The notes: a model not told the origin generated them from the letters alone. A stretch of DNA of 64,000 nt from Candidatus Saccharimonadota bacterium (GCA_017432025.1 JAFRJX010000003.1:186001-250000), one strand, 5' to 3'; shown: positions 9,337-18,244, counted from the stretch's first letter. A program made the numbers and translations.

Positions 9337-10773
9337 TTATTCTCCTTTTACCGTATATAGATATATTATATCAGAATTCTCGCGCATAGGGGACGTAATA
9401 ATGCGCTCCAGCGTGTAATTTTCGTCAACCACCGATTCATTTAATGAAGCAAGTCTAGCCGGCATTTCATCATAATCGCAGTCGACAATAATGTCGGTAG
9501 AATCCTCAAGAATCTTATAGAATGGATATTGCTCCGGTTGCACGAGTAAAGTTTCATCCGTTAGGTTCTTTCTGATAATTGAGAGCTCCTGCGAGAATTC
9601 GCCCGCCACATTTGGATTATAGCGGTAGCCATAGGCATACTGGAACAAGCTTGGCAGGATAATCGCCACAAACAAAATTGCTAGCGGGAAAATCGCTGCA
9701 ATGCGTGCGTATGGGTTTTCCGGGAAAAGTCCGTACCATTTTTCGAGCAGGTACTTTAGACCGTGTGCAATCAGGATCGCAAGTGGCAAAATCAGGAAGA
9801 TTACGGCGTCCGGATTAAATCCGGTGATAATGACTGTAAACATGAATAATAACGAAGCAATCATGTTTCTTGAGGCAAAGAAGCCTTTAGTAGTCGAGAA
9901 TAGACCAACTAATGCGAGCGCTAGGGTTGGCAGACCGACCAAGGGCGTCATAAAGACACTTTGGAGTGAACCATCCCACAAGAAGACCGGCGTAATGCCA
10001 ATTGCGATATTATGGAAGAAATGCGGAATCGAAAAATCTGTAGCCGTTAATAGCTCAGCTAGGACTTCTGGTTGATGAATGATATTAATACCGAGCGTCA
10101 CCATGCCGGCGATGATTAATGCCGACACAATCGAAAGTGGCAGTCTCGGCAGACTCTTGATTACGAAACGTAGGTGCGGTTGTAAGAACACGAAAACCAG
10201 ACAAAAGGCGGCAAAATATAACATATATGGCGTAAAGATCGAAAAAAGCATTGCCACTGCAAAGAATAATGAATACATTGGCTTTGGCCTTTTCTCGCCC
10301 TGGATTTTTGAACCGAGCCAGAGTAAGAGCGTCGGCCAGAATACAATCATAATAAGCGGCGTACCATTCCCCGCTAAGAATAAGAATGGTGTCGACAAAA
10401 CAACGAGACAGGATGCTAGAAGCGATACATTACTCTTAAACCAACGGTTCAGTAAAAGAATCAGTAGTAAGCCGAGAAATAGACCAACGATGATACTTGG
10501 TAGTTTAATTGCGTATGGCGTCAAACCAAATAGCATGATTGATACTTTTTGCAGTGCCCGATATGGCATATCGACTAAATCGCCATTTAGTGGCGCATCG
10601 AATTCAAGTGCATAAGAAGTGGTTGCGGAATTCATCTCCGCTTCGGAAAGTCCGGTCTGAGCAAAGAGTGGCAATAAGAAGAGCAAGAAAATGAAGGCTG
10701 CCCCTAGCAAAATGTAACCAATCACAAACCGATATCTATACAAAAAAAGTTTAGAAATTATGATTTTCTTCAC
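9337..10773 (-). CDS. GT-C fold membrane glycosyltransferase (GT39/ArnT-like)
   Basis: A 478-aa polytopic protein with about 11 hydrophobic segments. After the first helix there is a long outer loop containing GLSEAEMNSAT, with acidic residues placed like the catalytic acid of the PMT/ArnT glycosyltransferases, which use lipid-linked sugars outside the membrane. The C-terminal part forms a soluble alpha/beta domain. Acceptor and sugar are unknown; envelope protein or polysaccharide glycosylation is the likely role. The start codon is GTG, 6 nt after a TATAAT box. It is followed after one base by ybaB. Confidence 0.75.
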   Translation of the reverse strand: MKKIIISKLFLYRYRFVIGYILLGAAFIFLLFLLPLFAQTGLSEAEMNSATTSYALEFDAPLNGDLVDMPYRALQKVSIMLFGLTPYAIKLPSIIVGLFLGLLLILLLNRWFKSNVSLLASCLVVLSTPFLFLAGNGTPLIMIVFWPTLLLWLGSKIQGEKRPKPMYSLFFAVAMLFSIFTPYMLYFAAFCLVFVFLQPHLRFVIKSLPRLPLSIVSALIIAGMVTLGINIIHQPEVLAELLTATDFSIPHFFHNIAIGITPVFLWDGSLQSVFMTPLVGLPTLALALVGLFSTTKGFFASRNMIASLLFMFTVIITGFNPDAVIFLILPLAILIAHGLKYLLEKWYGLFPENPYARIAAIFPLAILFVAIILPSLFQYAYGYRYNPNVAGEFSQELSIIRKNLTDETLLVQPEQYPFYKILEDSTDIIVDCDYDEMPARLASLNESVVDENYTLERIITSPMRENSDIIYLYTVKGE

Positions 10774-10779
10774 ATAATT

Positions 10780-10785
10780 ATTATA
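10780..10785 (-). promoter_or_regulatory. -10 box 6 nt before a GTG start
   Basis: TATAAT on the minus strand ends exactly 6 nt before the GTG at 10773. This shows the leaderless layout is also used with a GTG start. Confidence 0.55.
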
Positions 10786-10788
10786 ACT

Positions 10789-12147
10789 TTATTCACGAGT
10801 TTTATCAAGCGAAATAAAGCGTAAGAGTTCTGGTTTGAAGTAGAGTTCAATGGTACCAATTGCGCCGTGGCGGTGCTTCGCAAGAATCAGTTCGGTGATG
10901 TTGGTATTTTCATAGTCTTTTTCATTCTGATGATAATAATCGTCACGATGGAGGAACATCACAAGGTCAGCGTCCTGCTCAATCGAACCCGATTCACGAA
11001 TATCAGATAGAATTGGTCTTGGGTTATCACGTCCAGTCACATTACGAGAAAGCTGCGCCAAAGCAATCACAGGGATATTGAGTTCACGCGCCATAATCTT
11101 GAGATTACGGGAAATTTCGGTAACTTCCTGCACACGCTGACCGGCATAGCGCGCTGAACCTTGAATGAGCTGCAAATAATCAATTACGACCGCACTAATC
11201 TCGTTATCATGCATTGCGCGACGGGCTTTGTTTCTTACTTCCATCACGTCCATTGAGCTTGTATCGTCAATGTAAAGTGGCATATCAGAAAGATCAGCGA
11301 GCGCATCGTCAACCTGATTGATTTCGTCGTTGGTCAGATTGCCAGTTCTCACTTTCCAGTTATCGACACCAGAAATGCTAGAGACCATACGGTCGACAAT
11401 CTCGCTAGAAGCCATCTCCATCGAAAAGAATAAAACGCCCTTGCCAATTGAAGCGAAATTAAAAGCTAAGTTCTGCGCAAAAGTCGTCTTACCCATGGCC
11501 GGACGAGCACCGATAATAATGAGATCTCCCTTCTGAAAACCAGCCGTCTTTTTATCGAGCTCGCTAAAGCCAGTCTTAAGGCCTCTGAGCGACCCCTTAT
11601 TCTTATACAATGCCTCAATACGTTCAAATGCTTCTGCCGTGAGAGCATCCATAGTCTTGTAATCAGATTTAATAACCTTATCGGAGACCTTGAACAATTC
11701 CTTCTCAGCATCGCCAACTAGTTCATTGACGTTGGCGTCCTCTTCATAAGCTTTCTCAATAATATCCGTACCGGCGGCAATCAGTTTGCGACGCATCGCG
11801 GCGCGTTCCACGATTTCAGCGTATGCCTTCGCGTTGGCGCCCGTCGTGACTAGATTAGATAGTTCAGCGAGATAAGTCGCCTTCCCAACTTCATTCAATT
11901 TTTTCTGGGTCTTTAATTCGTTCGTGATAGTCACAAGATCAATTGGTTTGTGTGCATCCCAAAGGTTCATCATCGCACCATAAATAATCTGGTGCCTTTT
12001 GTCGTAAAAATCTTCTGGCTTCAAAATCGTGGAGACGTTTACCATGACGCCGTCAGAAATCATAATCGCACCGAGTAATGAACGCTCAGTTTCGACGTCT
12101 TGCGGTGGCACGCGACCACCTGATTTAGAACGGGTTACCTCCTCCAT
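10789..12147 (-). CDS. dnaB: Replicative DNA helicase DnaB
   Basis: DnaB unwinds DNA at the replication fork. It has an N-terminal primase-interacting domain (starting VPPQDVETERSLLGAIM), a linker, and a RecA-like C-terminal domain with Walker A GARPAMGKTT near residue 208 and Walker B VIDYLQLI near 320. The length of 452 aa is normal and no intein is present. The start overlaps the end of dnaX by 23 nt. A TATAAT and GGGAGGTGAGG sequence inside the dnaX 3' end may provide an internal promoter and ribosome site. Confidence 0.96.
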   Translation of the reverse strand: MEEVTRSKSGGRVPPQDVETERSLLGAIMISDGVMVNVSTILKPEDFYDKRHQIIYGAMMNLWDAHKPIDLVTITNELKTQKKLNEVGKATYLAELSNLVTTGANAKAYAEIVERAAMRRKLIAAGTDIIEKAYEEDANVNELVGDAEKELFKVSDKVIKSDYKTMDALTAEAFERIEALYKNKGSLRGLKTGFSELDKKTAGFQKGDLIIIGARPAMGKTTFAQNLAFNFASIGKGVLFFSMEMASSEIVDRMVSSISGVDNWKVRTGNLTNDEINQVDDALADLSDMPLYIDDTSSMDVMEVRNKARRAMHDNEISAVVIDYLQLIQGSARYAGQRVQEVTEISRNLKIMARELNIPVIALAQLSRNVTGRDNPRPILSDIRESGSIEQDADLVMFLHRDDYYHQNEKDYENTNITELILAKHRHGAIGTIELYFKPELLRFISLDKTRE

Positions 12148-13519
12148 CGTTTTTTACCTCACCTCCCATTATAGCGGACATCTTTGAAAGAAGTAAGTCT
12201 TGACTTTTGTGCGGATTATCGCCGATTTCATGAATGACGACTTTCATGTTGCAAGCCTGAGCCAGAACCTGACGATTGTTGTCGCGAGCGAGGAGCCTCA
12301 CCTCCATTTTATTCTTCGGATAGATATTTAGCACGCCACCAGCTACGTCGTAATCGGCGTCCTTTAGTTGTTTCGAAACGCCATCATTTAGCCTGGTCAC
12401 CGTTTCGACGAATTTACCCCAATCAAAATCAGTATTAGTGCTAACTAAAACGCTTTCTTCTACGCTGGTCTTTTCAATAGTCTTCTCAACGGTTTTCGTG
12501 ACCACGGCTGGTTTCTCTGGCTCTGGCTTCTTCTCGACTTTGACAGACTGTACACTCGACACGGTAGTGCGGCTTGCCGTCACGGTGGTTGCTAGAGTCT
12601 GTGTCATCGCAACGAGCAGTTTAGCTTCCGCAAATGGCGCCTTGATTTCTGGCAGTTTCGCAAGGAGTGGCAAAAGCTCCGGCTTTGGTGCGTCAATGAT
12701 GAGTGAAATCATTTCACTGGCCAAAGTTTCTGGCTTTACGCCACTACTTAAAGCAGCTTTTAACACACTCGTAATTTGCTCGAGATTACCAGAAGCATAA
12801 CTATCGAGTAGTTCTTTAATCTTTTCGTCTTCCGGAAGACCCATCGCCGAAATTACGAGTTCTTTTGTAATCTTGTCGTCCGACAAAGTCGAAATCTGAT
12901 CAAGGAGCGACAATGAATCGCGGAAAGAACCACCACCGCGCTTTACAACGATTTTTAAGGCGCCATCATCGATCTTAATCTTTTCTTTCTCGCAAACGGA
13001 TTTTAGATAATCAAACATCGTCTTTTCGTCAGCGAGATAAAAAGTATAAGTCTGCGCTCTTGATGTAATTGTGACTGGCACTTTGTAGGCGTCAGTAGTT
13101 GCCATAATGAATATCACGTGTTTTGGCGGCTCTTCCAAGGTCTTTAGAAGTGCATTGAAGGCCTCTTTCGTCAACATGTGAACTTCATCAATGATATAGA
13201 TCTTGTATTTGCCAGAAGTCGGCGCAATGGCAACTTTCTCGCGCAGTTCCCTAATGTTGTCGATACCACGGTTCGAAGCACCGTCGATTTCGATAATGTC
13301 GACATAATCATCTTCGAGCTCGTATTTAAAACCATTCACTTCGTGCGCAAAAATGCGTGCCACTGAGGTCTTCCCGGTGCCGCGTGGGCCAATAAATAAA
13401 TACGCATGCGAAATCTTCCCTTGCTTTAAGGAATTTTCTAGTACGCGAGTAACTTGCTCCTGTCCTACGACTTCGGAGAGAGACTTTGGTCGATATTTTC
13501 TATATAATGCTTTCGCCAT
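12125..13519 (-). CDS. dnaX: DNA polymerase III gamma/tau subunit without zinc module
   Basis: DnaX is the clamp-loader ATPase. Walker A GPRGTGKTS is at residues 44-52, the DEVH Walker B at 111-114 and the sensor TSRA near 153. In most DnaX proteins about 20 residues with four zinc-binding cysteines follow Walker A. Here that segment is deleted: residues 60-73 run HEVNGFKYELEDDY directly into IIEID, with no cysteine. The C-terminal region (about 300-464) is low in complexity and ends in a small domain of the tau type. It is co-transcribed with dnaB. Confidence 0.95.
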   Translation of the reverse strand: MAKALYRKYRPKSLSEVVGQEQVTRVLENSLKQGKISHAYLFIGPRGTGKTSVARIFAHEVNGFKYELEDDYVDIIEIDGASNRGIDNIRELREKVAIAPTSGKYKIYIIDEVHMLTKEAFNALLKTLEEPPKHVIFIMATTDAYKVPVTITSRAQTYTFYLADEKTMFDYLKSVCEKEKIKIDDGALKIVVKRGGGSFRDSLSLLDQISTLSDDKITKELVISAMGLPEDEKIKELLDSYASGNLEQITSVLKAALSSGVKPETLASEMISLIIDAPKPELLPLLAKLPEIKAPFAEAKLLVAMTQTLATTVTASRTTVSSVQSVKVEKKPEPEKPAVVTKTVEKTIEKTSVEESVLVSTNTDFDWGKFVETVTRLNDGVSKQLKDADYDVAGGVLNIYPKNKMEVRLLARDNNRQVLAQACNMKVVIHEIGDNPHKSQDLLLSKMSAIMGGEVKNDGGGNPF

Positions 13520-13527
13520 GCATAAAC

Positions 13528-14046
13528 CTAGAGCGCAGCCTCAACTGCCGCCCAGGTTGCTTCGCTATTATCAGCTGGAATTGTTACTGAAACTTGTGAT
13601 CCATCGCGCAAATGGAAATATGTCACGGAAGCATAAAGAATCTGATATTCTTTACCCGCAACTTCTACATAATACTTATCATCATGATGAGTAAGAGTAC
13701 CAATCACGGTCTTGCGCTCGACTGGACCAATCTGCTTGTAAAGGAATTTGCCATCTTCAGTAATAGTGAGCTTCATGATGTCGCCTTCAACGAGCTTCGA
13801 CTTAGAAGCATAGTTGGCTGGCACTGGATAGTTCTTGCCATCCGGGCCAATCATAATTTGACCATCAAAGATACCTTCAATAATTTTGCCTTCTGGGCCA
13901 GAAACTACCGTCTCACGTGGAGCTGTAATTGAATCACCATCTCCTAGAATCGAAACTAGAAGCTCTTTTGCAGCTGATAAATTTGTCTCGGCCTCATTGA
14001 TGAGGCTACGGAGTCTCTTTATTTGTTTTTCTGGAATTTCAGACAT
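13528..14046 (-). CDS. Coiled-coil plus beta-domain protein, unknown
   Basis: I do not recognise this 172-aa protein. It starts with a helical, probably coiled-coil segment (residues 1-37) and continues with two beta-rich stretches, 65-115 and 120-165, that resemble OB-type barrels in their pattern. There is no signal peptide. I chose the ATG at 14046 because an AGGA sequence lies 8 nt upstream; a frame to 14109 adds an unlikely N-terminus. It lies 8 nt upstream of dnaX, so a role in replication or transcription is possible but not shown. Confidence 0.75.
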   Translation of the reverse strand: MSEIPEKQIKRLRSLINEAETNLSAAKELLVSILGDGDSITAPRETVVSGPEGKIIEGIFDGQIMIGPDGKNYPVPANYASKSKLVEGDIMKLTITEDGKFLYKQIGPVERKTVIGTLTHHDDKYYVEVAGKEYQILYASVTYFHLRDGSQVSVTIPADNSEATWAAVEAAL

Positions 14047-14077
14047 ACCTCGCATCCTGTCTAAATATAGTATTAAT

Positions 14078-14088
14078 ATTATATTATA
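14078..14088 (-). promoter_or_regulatory. Overlapping tandem -10 boxes
   Basis: The minus strand reads TATAATATAAT, two overlapping -10 boxes, about 30-35 nt upstream of the ATG at 14046. This is a promoter with a real leader, unlike most first genes in the window. Confidence 0.45.
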
Positions 14089-14189
14089 TCTAGGTGACCG
14101 TAAAGTCAAGATTTTTCTTCAAAAGTTTTCCACCAATTTAACAGCGGTCAATGCAAAAATGTTGTAAATTTTACAATAAAACGTAAGCG

Positions 14190-15239
14190 CTATTCCGCTT
14201 TCCAAAGCCCGGTATGTTTCTGGCCGTCATAAAGCATGGTTGGAATGCCTTTGACTCTTAATTCGTTCTCGACAATTTGGCGATTCCTTGCCATGATATC
14301 GGTGACCTCCTGGGATTCGGCATTACCACGAATTCCTTCAATCTCATTCTCGGTCGCGCCAGCGTTCCTCAGCCATGTTTCTAAATGTTTCACAGTATCC
14401 TCTTTGCTATAGTCGTCATTGATTAGATCTTGGTATGAGTAATTATCATGGTTCTTGCCAGTATAAATCTTGTCGATAATTGCAATGGCATATTCAGATT
14501 TGATTTTATTAGCAGCATACATATATCTAACAACTATCTCGGAATTCTTGAACTTATACGAATCGTCCGCGCCCTGAATCGCAAACGGTACGAGTCTGGC
14601 ATTATTATTTTCAAAGAATCCGGCTGCCTTCTGGTTTTTGTATGACGTCATACAAACCGAGCAACCTGGATCGAAAATGTCGACCGCCGTCTTTTTATTC
14701 TCGTCCTCGTCGCCGACCATAATGTATGCAAATCCATAATCGTCAATATTGTATGTCCTAAATTTATCCGGAATCGCCTCAAAAATCTCGCCCCATTCCG
14801 TAAACCAACGGCCGGTTGCTTCAAAGACATTCTTCGGTTCATCTTCGTCAATCGAACACATTTCGGCACCCATGGTACAAGCCGAAGGCTTCGTCACGTT
14901 ACAACTACCTAGCGCCCAAAGTGCGAGGAGCGACTTGATTGCCGTAAGGAGCGCCCATACTGCCACCACGACAATCACAATTGACAAGAATTCAATCACG
15001 ATCGAAAGTGGCCTGACCCAGCCCGGATGCTTAAGCATCACGCGACTAAGCAATGTGTTTTTTACATCGTCTTTAAAGCCGGTTTCGCATTTTTGCAGGC
15101 GAACTTTTTTCCAAAGACAACCCCAAGCTTTTTTCATCGCCTTAAGATAGGCCTTGCCTACTTTTGGTTTAAAAATAGAAATGATGGCAACAAAAATTCC
15201 GATTAGTGCCAAAATGATAAATGCAGCAATACACACCAT
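14190..15239 (-). CDS. Membrane-anchored thioredoxin-like protein
   Basis: A 349-aa protein with two hydrophobic segments (about residues 1-22 and 78-112). The remaining C-terminal part looks like a thioredoxin fold: a CSVC motif near residues 193-196 at the start of a helix, and GIPTML near 331, the usual place of the conserved cis-proline. This suggests an extracytoplasmic thiol-disulfide oxidoreductase of the DsbA/DsbG kind. Extra cysteines between the second helix and the domain (NVTKPSACTMGAEMC) could form a further disulfide. No DsbB partner is seen nearby. The ATG follows a TACAAT box by about 10 nt. Confidence 0.68.
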   Translation of the reverse strand: MVCIAAFIILALIGIFVAIISIFKPKVGKAYLKAMKKAWGCLWKKVRLQKCETGFKDDVKNTLLSRVMLKHPGWVRPLSIVIEFLSIVIVVVAVWALLTAIKSLLALWALGSCNVTKPSACTMGAEMCSIDEDEPKNVFEATGRWFTEWGEIFEAIPDKFRTYNIDDYGFAYIMVGDEDENKKTAVDIFDPGCSVCMTSYKNQKAAGFFENNNARLVPFAIQGADDSYKFKNSEIVVRYMYAANKIKSEYAIAIIDKIYTGKNHDNYSYQDLINDDYSKEDTVKHLETWLRNAGATENEIEGIRGNAESQEVTDIMARNRQIVENELRVKGIPTMLYDGQKHTGLWKAE

Positions 15240-15266
15240 AATATATATTATTGTAGCACAAAGAGA

Positions 15267-16430
15267 TTAATTAATAACTTTTCCGAGAACTTTCTTAATC
15301 TTCTCGATGTCTTCCGAATGATTATGCAGCCCGAGTGAAAAACGAATGAGTGGCGGGAAGCCCTTCACATGATCAAGATAATAATGCACGCAGAAATAAC
15401 CAGTCCTTGCCATGATGTTCTCGCGCGACAACGCTTCGCCTACTAGATGTGAATCGAGTCCTTCAATATAGAATGACATGGTTGGGTTTGGCTCTTTATT
15501 AATGAGATGAACTTTCTTTGAATTATTTAGGAAATCGAATAATTCTTTCGTATTCTTCTCGAGGTTTTGCCAGTCCTTTTTCGGGAGTTTTTCCAGCCAA
15601 TCAAGTGCAGCACCGAGACCAACAATCTCGCCCCAAGCCTGGAGCCCAGATTCGAAACGCGTATAGCGGTGCTCTTTATTATTGGCCGACAAAACATACT
15701 TTTCTTTATCGACATCATCCACCATACCACCACCAATGAAACGAACATCCAGTACATCATCTAGTTCATCCTTCCAAACAATCACACCTAGTGATGGGGC
15801 ATAGAGTTTGTGCGCCGAGAAACAAATCGCATCCACTTCCACACCGCGCACAATGTCAGCCGAGTGTGCCATGGCCTGTGCGGCATCGATAATTAAAATG
15901 CCACCGGCTTTGTGGACGGCTTTTTCGAGTTCATTAATGTTTAGTAATTTACGACCATCAAAATTTGATGCACAATTAACGACGACAATTGCTTTCTTGA
16001 AATCATATTTCTTTAGATCGATCGAACCATCATCATTTCGTACCATCACTTCGCGTGGCAAACCAGTGCGTTCCGAGAACGCGAGCGATGCCAGAAACGG
16101 CGAGTTGTGTTCAATATCGCTCGTCATGATCTTGTTAAATTTATCGGCCTTGATTTGGTTCAAAATCAAATTAATGCCGTAGGTCGTGTTCAAAGTAAAT
16201 GAAACAGTGTACTTCTTGGATTTTAGTTTTAAGAATTTCAGAACCTTCTCGCGAGTGGCTTCAACTTTTTCATCGGTCACTCTTCCCCACTTGTATTTCA
16301 CGCGCTCACCACAGGAATTATGTTCAGAATAATAGTTGTTGATTGCGTCAATTACTGGACGCGGACGCAAACTCTGGCATGCGCCGTCGAGGTATACTTC
16401 ACCCTCACCTAAATAGTCAAAATCTTCCAT
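15267..16430 (-). CDS. Cysteine desulfurase-like PLP enzyme
   Basis: A 387-aa class V aminotransferase-fold protein of the SufS/CsdA group, which takes sulfur (or selenium) from cysteine (or selenocysteine). The PLP lysine lies in SAHKLYAP near residue 205, preceded by the DAAQAMAH aspartate motif. The ARTGYFCVHYY segment near 344 places a cysteine at the catalytic position. I chose the ATG at 16430 because a TATAAT box ends 7 nt upstream; the longer frame to 16466 would start upstream of that promoter. No SufBCD or IscU gene is in the window, so the sulfur acceptor is unknown. Confidence 0.87.
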   Translation of the reverse strand: MEDFDYLGEGEVYLDGACQSLRPRPVIDAINNYYSEHNSCGERVKYKWGRVTDEKVEATREKVLKFLKLKSKKYTVSFTLNTTYGINLILNQIKADKFNKIMTSDIEHNSPFLASLAFSERTGLPREVMVRNDDGSIDLKKYDFKKAIVVVNCASNFDGRKLLNINELEKAVHKAGGILIIDAAQAMAHSADIVRGVEVDAICFSAHKLYAPSLGVIVWKDELDDVLDVRFIGGGMVDDVDKEKYVLSANNKEHRYTRFESGLQAWGEIVGLGAALDWLEKLPKKDWQNLEKNTKELFDFLNNSKKVHLINKEPNPTMSFYIEGLDSHLVGEALSRENIMARTGYFCVHYYLDHVKGFPPLIRFSLGLHNHSEDIEKIKKVLGKVIN

Positions 16431-16437
16431 GCTATAT

Positions 16438-16443
16438 ATTATA
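16438..16443 (-). promoter_or_regulatory. -10 box 7 nt before a start codon
   Basis: TATAAT on the minus strand ends 7 nt before the ATG at 16430. It lies just downstream of the rplL terminator, whose T-run occupies the -35 region. Confidence 0.55.
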
Positions 16444-16445
16444 CA

Positions 16446-16528
16446 CGATAAAAAAGAACCGTACAACTCGAGGGAGTAAGACTCGGCCTAGCGGCCCGGA
16501 GCGCTCCCGAGAGTGTACGGTTCTTTGT
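16446..16528 (-). terminator. Long extended-hairpin terminator after rplL
   Basis: A perfect 13-bp inverted repeat (16453-16465 with 16514-16526, AAAGAACCGTACA) encloses 48 GC-rich nucleotides. These can themselves pair (GGGAG with CTCCC, GGCC with GGCC). On the minus strand the structure ends in a run of six T. It therefore works as a rho-independent terminator for the rplJ-rplL operon, but the hairpin is much larger than usual. Confidence 0.75.
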
Positions 16529-16552
16529 GTCTAATTAGCTAGCATCGAAGAT

Positions 16553-16927
16553 TTAGGCGAGCTCGACAGTCGCACCAGCCTCTTCAAGGGCTTTCTTCAT
16601 CGCTTCAGCGTCAGCCTTAGCGACCTTTTCTTTAACGGTAGCAGGAGCACCATCAACGATAGCCTTAGCTTCGCCAAGACCAAGTCCGGTAGCTTCCTTC
16701 ACGGCCTTGATGACTGCAATCTTCTGAGCACCAGCGTCCTTAAGAACGACATCGTATTCAGACTTGCCTTCATCAGCAGCGGCACCATCAGCGCCAGCAG
16801 CAGCAACAGCTACAGCTGCGACTGGTTCAATGCCATATTCATCTTTCAAAACAGTTTTAAGTTCGTTAACTTCAAGCACAGTCAATTTGACAAGCTCTTC
16901 AGCCAACTTCTTGATATCAGTTGCCAT
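16553..16927 (-). CDS. rplL: Ribosomal protein bL12 (L7/L12)
   Basis: The 124-aa stalk protein bL12. It has an N-terminal dimerisation helix ([21 protein letters not shown]), an alanine-rich hinge ([15 protein letters not shown]) and the C-terminal domain with [20 protein letters not shown], which binds translation factors. It lies 37 nt after rplJ in one operon and is followed by the long hairpin terminator. Confidence 0.98.
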   Translation of the reverse strand: MATDIKKLAEELVKLTVLEVNELKTVLKDEYGIEPVAAVAVAAAGADGAAADEGKSEYDVVLKDAGAQKIAVIKAVKEATGLGLGEAKAIVDGAPATVKEKVAKADAEAMKKALEEAGATVELA

Positions 16928-16964
16928 ATTTATCCTTTCAATATTGGGTTAAACCCGATAATAA

Positions 16965-17465
16965 TTAAGCGGTTGCTTTCTCTGCGTGTTCTTCGAGCCC
17001 AGAAACGATACCATTGATGCCAGAAAGGAGTGTATCCACAACCTGGGCGATAAGTTCGTTCTTGGATGGAAGTGAGCCGAGCGTTTTGACCTCTTCAGTG
17101 GAGAGGGTGGTACCCTCAGCATTGAAACCACCAACGAGTTCCATTTTAGCGTGAGTCTTTGCGAACTTCGCAAGGACCTTTGCTGCATCGAAATCTTCGT
17201 CGCTACCCACAGCGTAAAGAAGCTGGCCTGTAAGAGCGGAAACATCCGTGTTCTTGTAAGCTGCAATTTCTTTCATCGCAACCTTTACAAGACGGTTTTT
17301 CACGACCTTAATTTTAACGCCAGATTCACGTGCGAGTCTGCGGAGCTCTTGAAGTTCAGCTACGGTCAAGCCTTCGTATTTAGCGTAGACGACCATCTTT
17401 GAATCGTTCAAAAGTTCAGTGAGATCTGCAACCAACGTGTTCTTTTTATCTCTTGAAATTGCCAT
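16965..17465 (-). CDS. rplJ: Ribosomal protein uL10
   Basis: A 166-aa uL10, which anchors the bL12 stalk to 23S rRNA. The N-terminal rRNA-binding part (MAISRDKKNTLVADLTELL) and the YAKYEGLTVAELQELRR segment are typical; the C-terminal helix (INGIVSGLEEHAEKA) is the bL12 docking site. The ATG is preceded by AAAGGAAC. The 127-nt leader upstream is structured and probably binds L10 for feedback control. Confidence 0.97.
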   Translation of the reverse strand: MAISRDKKNTLVADLTELLNDSKMVVYAKYEGLTVAELQELRRLARESGVKIKVVKNRLVKVAMKEIAAYKNTDVSALTGQLLYAVGSDEDFDAAKVLAKFAKTHAKMELVGGFNAEGTTLSTEEVKTLGSLPSKNELIAQVVDTLLSGINGIVSGLEEHAEKATA

Positions 17466-17592
17466 AAAAAGTTCCTTTGGTTATTTATAATATAAAAGCT
17501 AGCTAATTGTTAAATAGCGTCACCAAATAAATTGAAGAATTGTCCTCGGTGGCATGATTAAGTGAAAAACACCGCCACTGTCTTTGGTAACT
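17466..17592 (-). promoter_or_regulatory. Candidate L10 leader (autoregulation)
   Basis: Between a TATAAT box (17599-17604, minus strand) and the rplJ start lies an untranslated leader of about 127 nt. On the minus strand TTGAAG can pair with CTTCAA and enclose a stem with GTGGC/GCCAC topped by GTG-TTTTT-CAC. A long structured leader directly before rplJ matches the place and size of L10 leaders in other bacteria, where L10 or L10-L12 binds to repress translation. The match is by position and helix pattern only. Confidence 0.5.
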
Positions 17593-17598
17593 TCAAAC

Positions 17599-17604
17599 AT
17601 TATA
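17599..17604 (-). promoter_or_regulatory. -10 box of the rplJ-rplL operon
   Basis: TATAAT on the minus strand, about 133 nt before the rplJ start. It is one of the few promoters here that gives a long 5' leader. Confidence 0.5.
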
Positions 17605-17621
17605 CCACAAGGGGAGTTTAT

Positions 17622-18182
17622 TTACAAGTGTTTTGTCGAATTCGATTGGAACACTGCGCCGACAGCCGTTAAGCCAATCAAAATCGGGAAGTAGAAAATG
17701 GTTGGATCGATGCCCTTTTGCCAGGTCAGTAAGGCCACAGTTAGACAGTAAGCACCAGCAAGCGCTGTGGTAATAATAATCGCTGGTTTCATCATGTTGA
17801 CCGCCGCCGCGGCGAGGATTACGCCGATAATTGCGCCCACGCAAAGTGTCGGCACATCGTTGCCAAAGTATTTCATTGTAATAATCATAGTAAGGCCAAA
17901 TACGAGACCACCCACGCAGAGTTTTTCAATCGAAAGACCCATCATCGCGAGTAGTAAACCGCCAGCAATCGGCATCAGAATATGGAAGAGTTGCGTATCC
18001 ATTTGTGGCACCCATTTCATGAGCGTCGGCATAAAGTTTTGCATTAAAGTGTAACCGATGAGGAACCAAATCACGAAGAACGCAACCTGCTTCACTCGGT
18101 ATCCAAAAAGAAGCAAGATGACACCAAAAAGGGCCATCACGATTATTTCTGGTATTTGTACATTGATAAGATTGAAATTCAT
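17622..18182 (-). CDS. Polytopic membrane protein, unknown (DUF4203-like)
   Basis: A 186-aa protein with about seven hydrophobic segments and very short loops, similar in pattern to DUF4203/TMEM198-type proteins. No catalytic motif is visible. The start at 18182 is chosen because an extended -10 box (TGC-TATAAT) lies 9 nt upstream; a longer frame to 18209 would begin before the promoter. It sits between rplA and rplJ, where these ribosomal genes are normally adjacent, and has its own promoter. Confidence 0.72.
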   Translation of the reverse strand: MNFNLINVQIPEIIVMALFGVILLLFGYRVKQVAFFVIWFLIGYTLMQNFMPTLMKWVPQMDTQLFHILMPIAGGLLLAMMGLSIEKLCVGGLVFGLTMIITMKYFGNDVPTLCVGAIIGVILAAAAVNMMKPAIIITTALAGAYCLTVALLTWQKGIDPTIFYFPILIGLTAVGAVFQSNSTKHL

Positions 18183-18205
18183 AATAATTTCATTATAGCA
18201 TAAAC

Positions 18206-18238
18206 ACAAAAAATAGCCCCGGATTGGGGCTATTTCAA
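18206..18238 (-). terminator. Terminator after rplA
   Basis: AAATAGCCCC and GGGGCTATTT form a 10-bp stem with a 5-nt loop (18211-18235). On the minus strand a T-run follows, directly downstream of the rplA stop. Confidence 0.85.
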
Positions 18239-18244
18239 GTTCAA

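Noticed and set aside
10079-10615. A 178-codon frame antisense to the GT-C glycosyltransferase
   Set aside because: No ribosome site or promoter, no family features, and it is opposite a well-supported membrane protein gene.
14120-14185. A TTGTAAAATTTACAA palindrome as terminator
   Set aside because: AT-only stem, no T-run of note; too weak to call.
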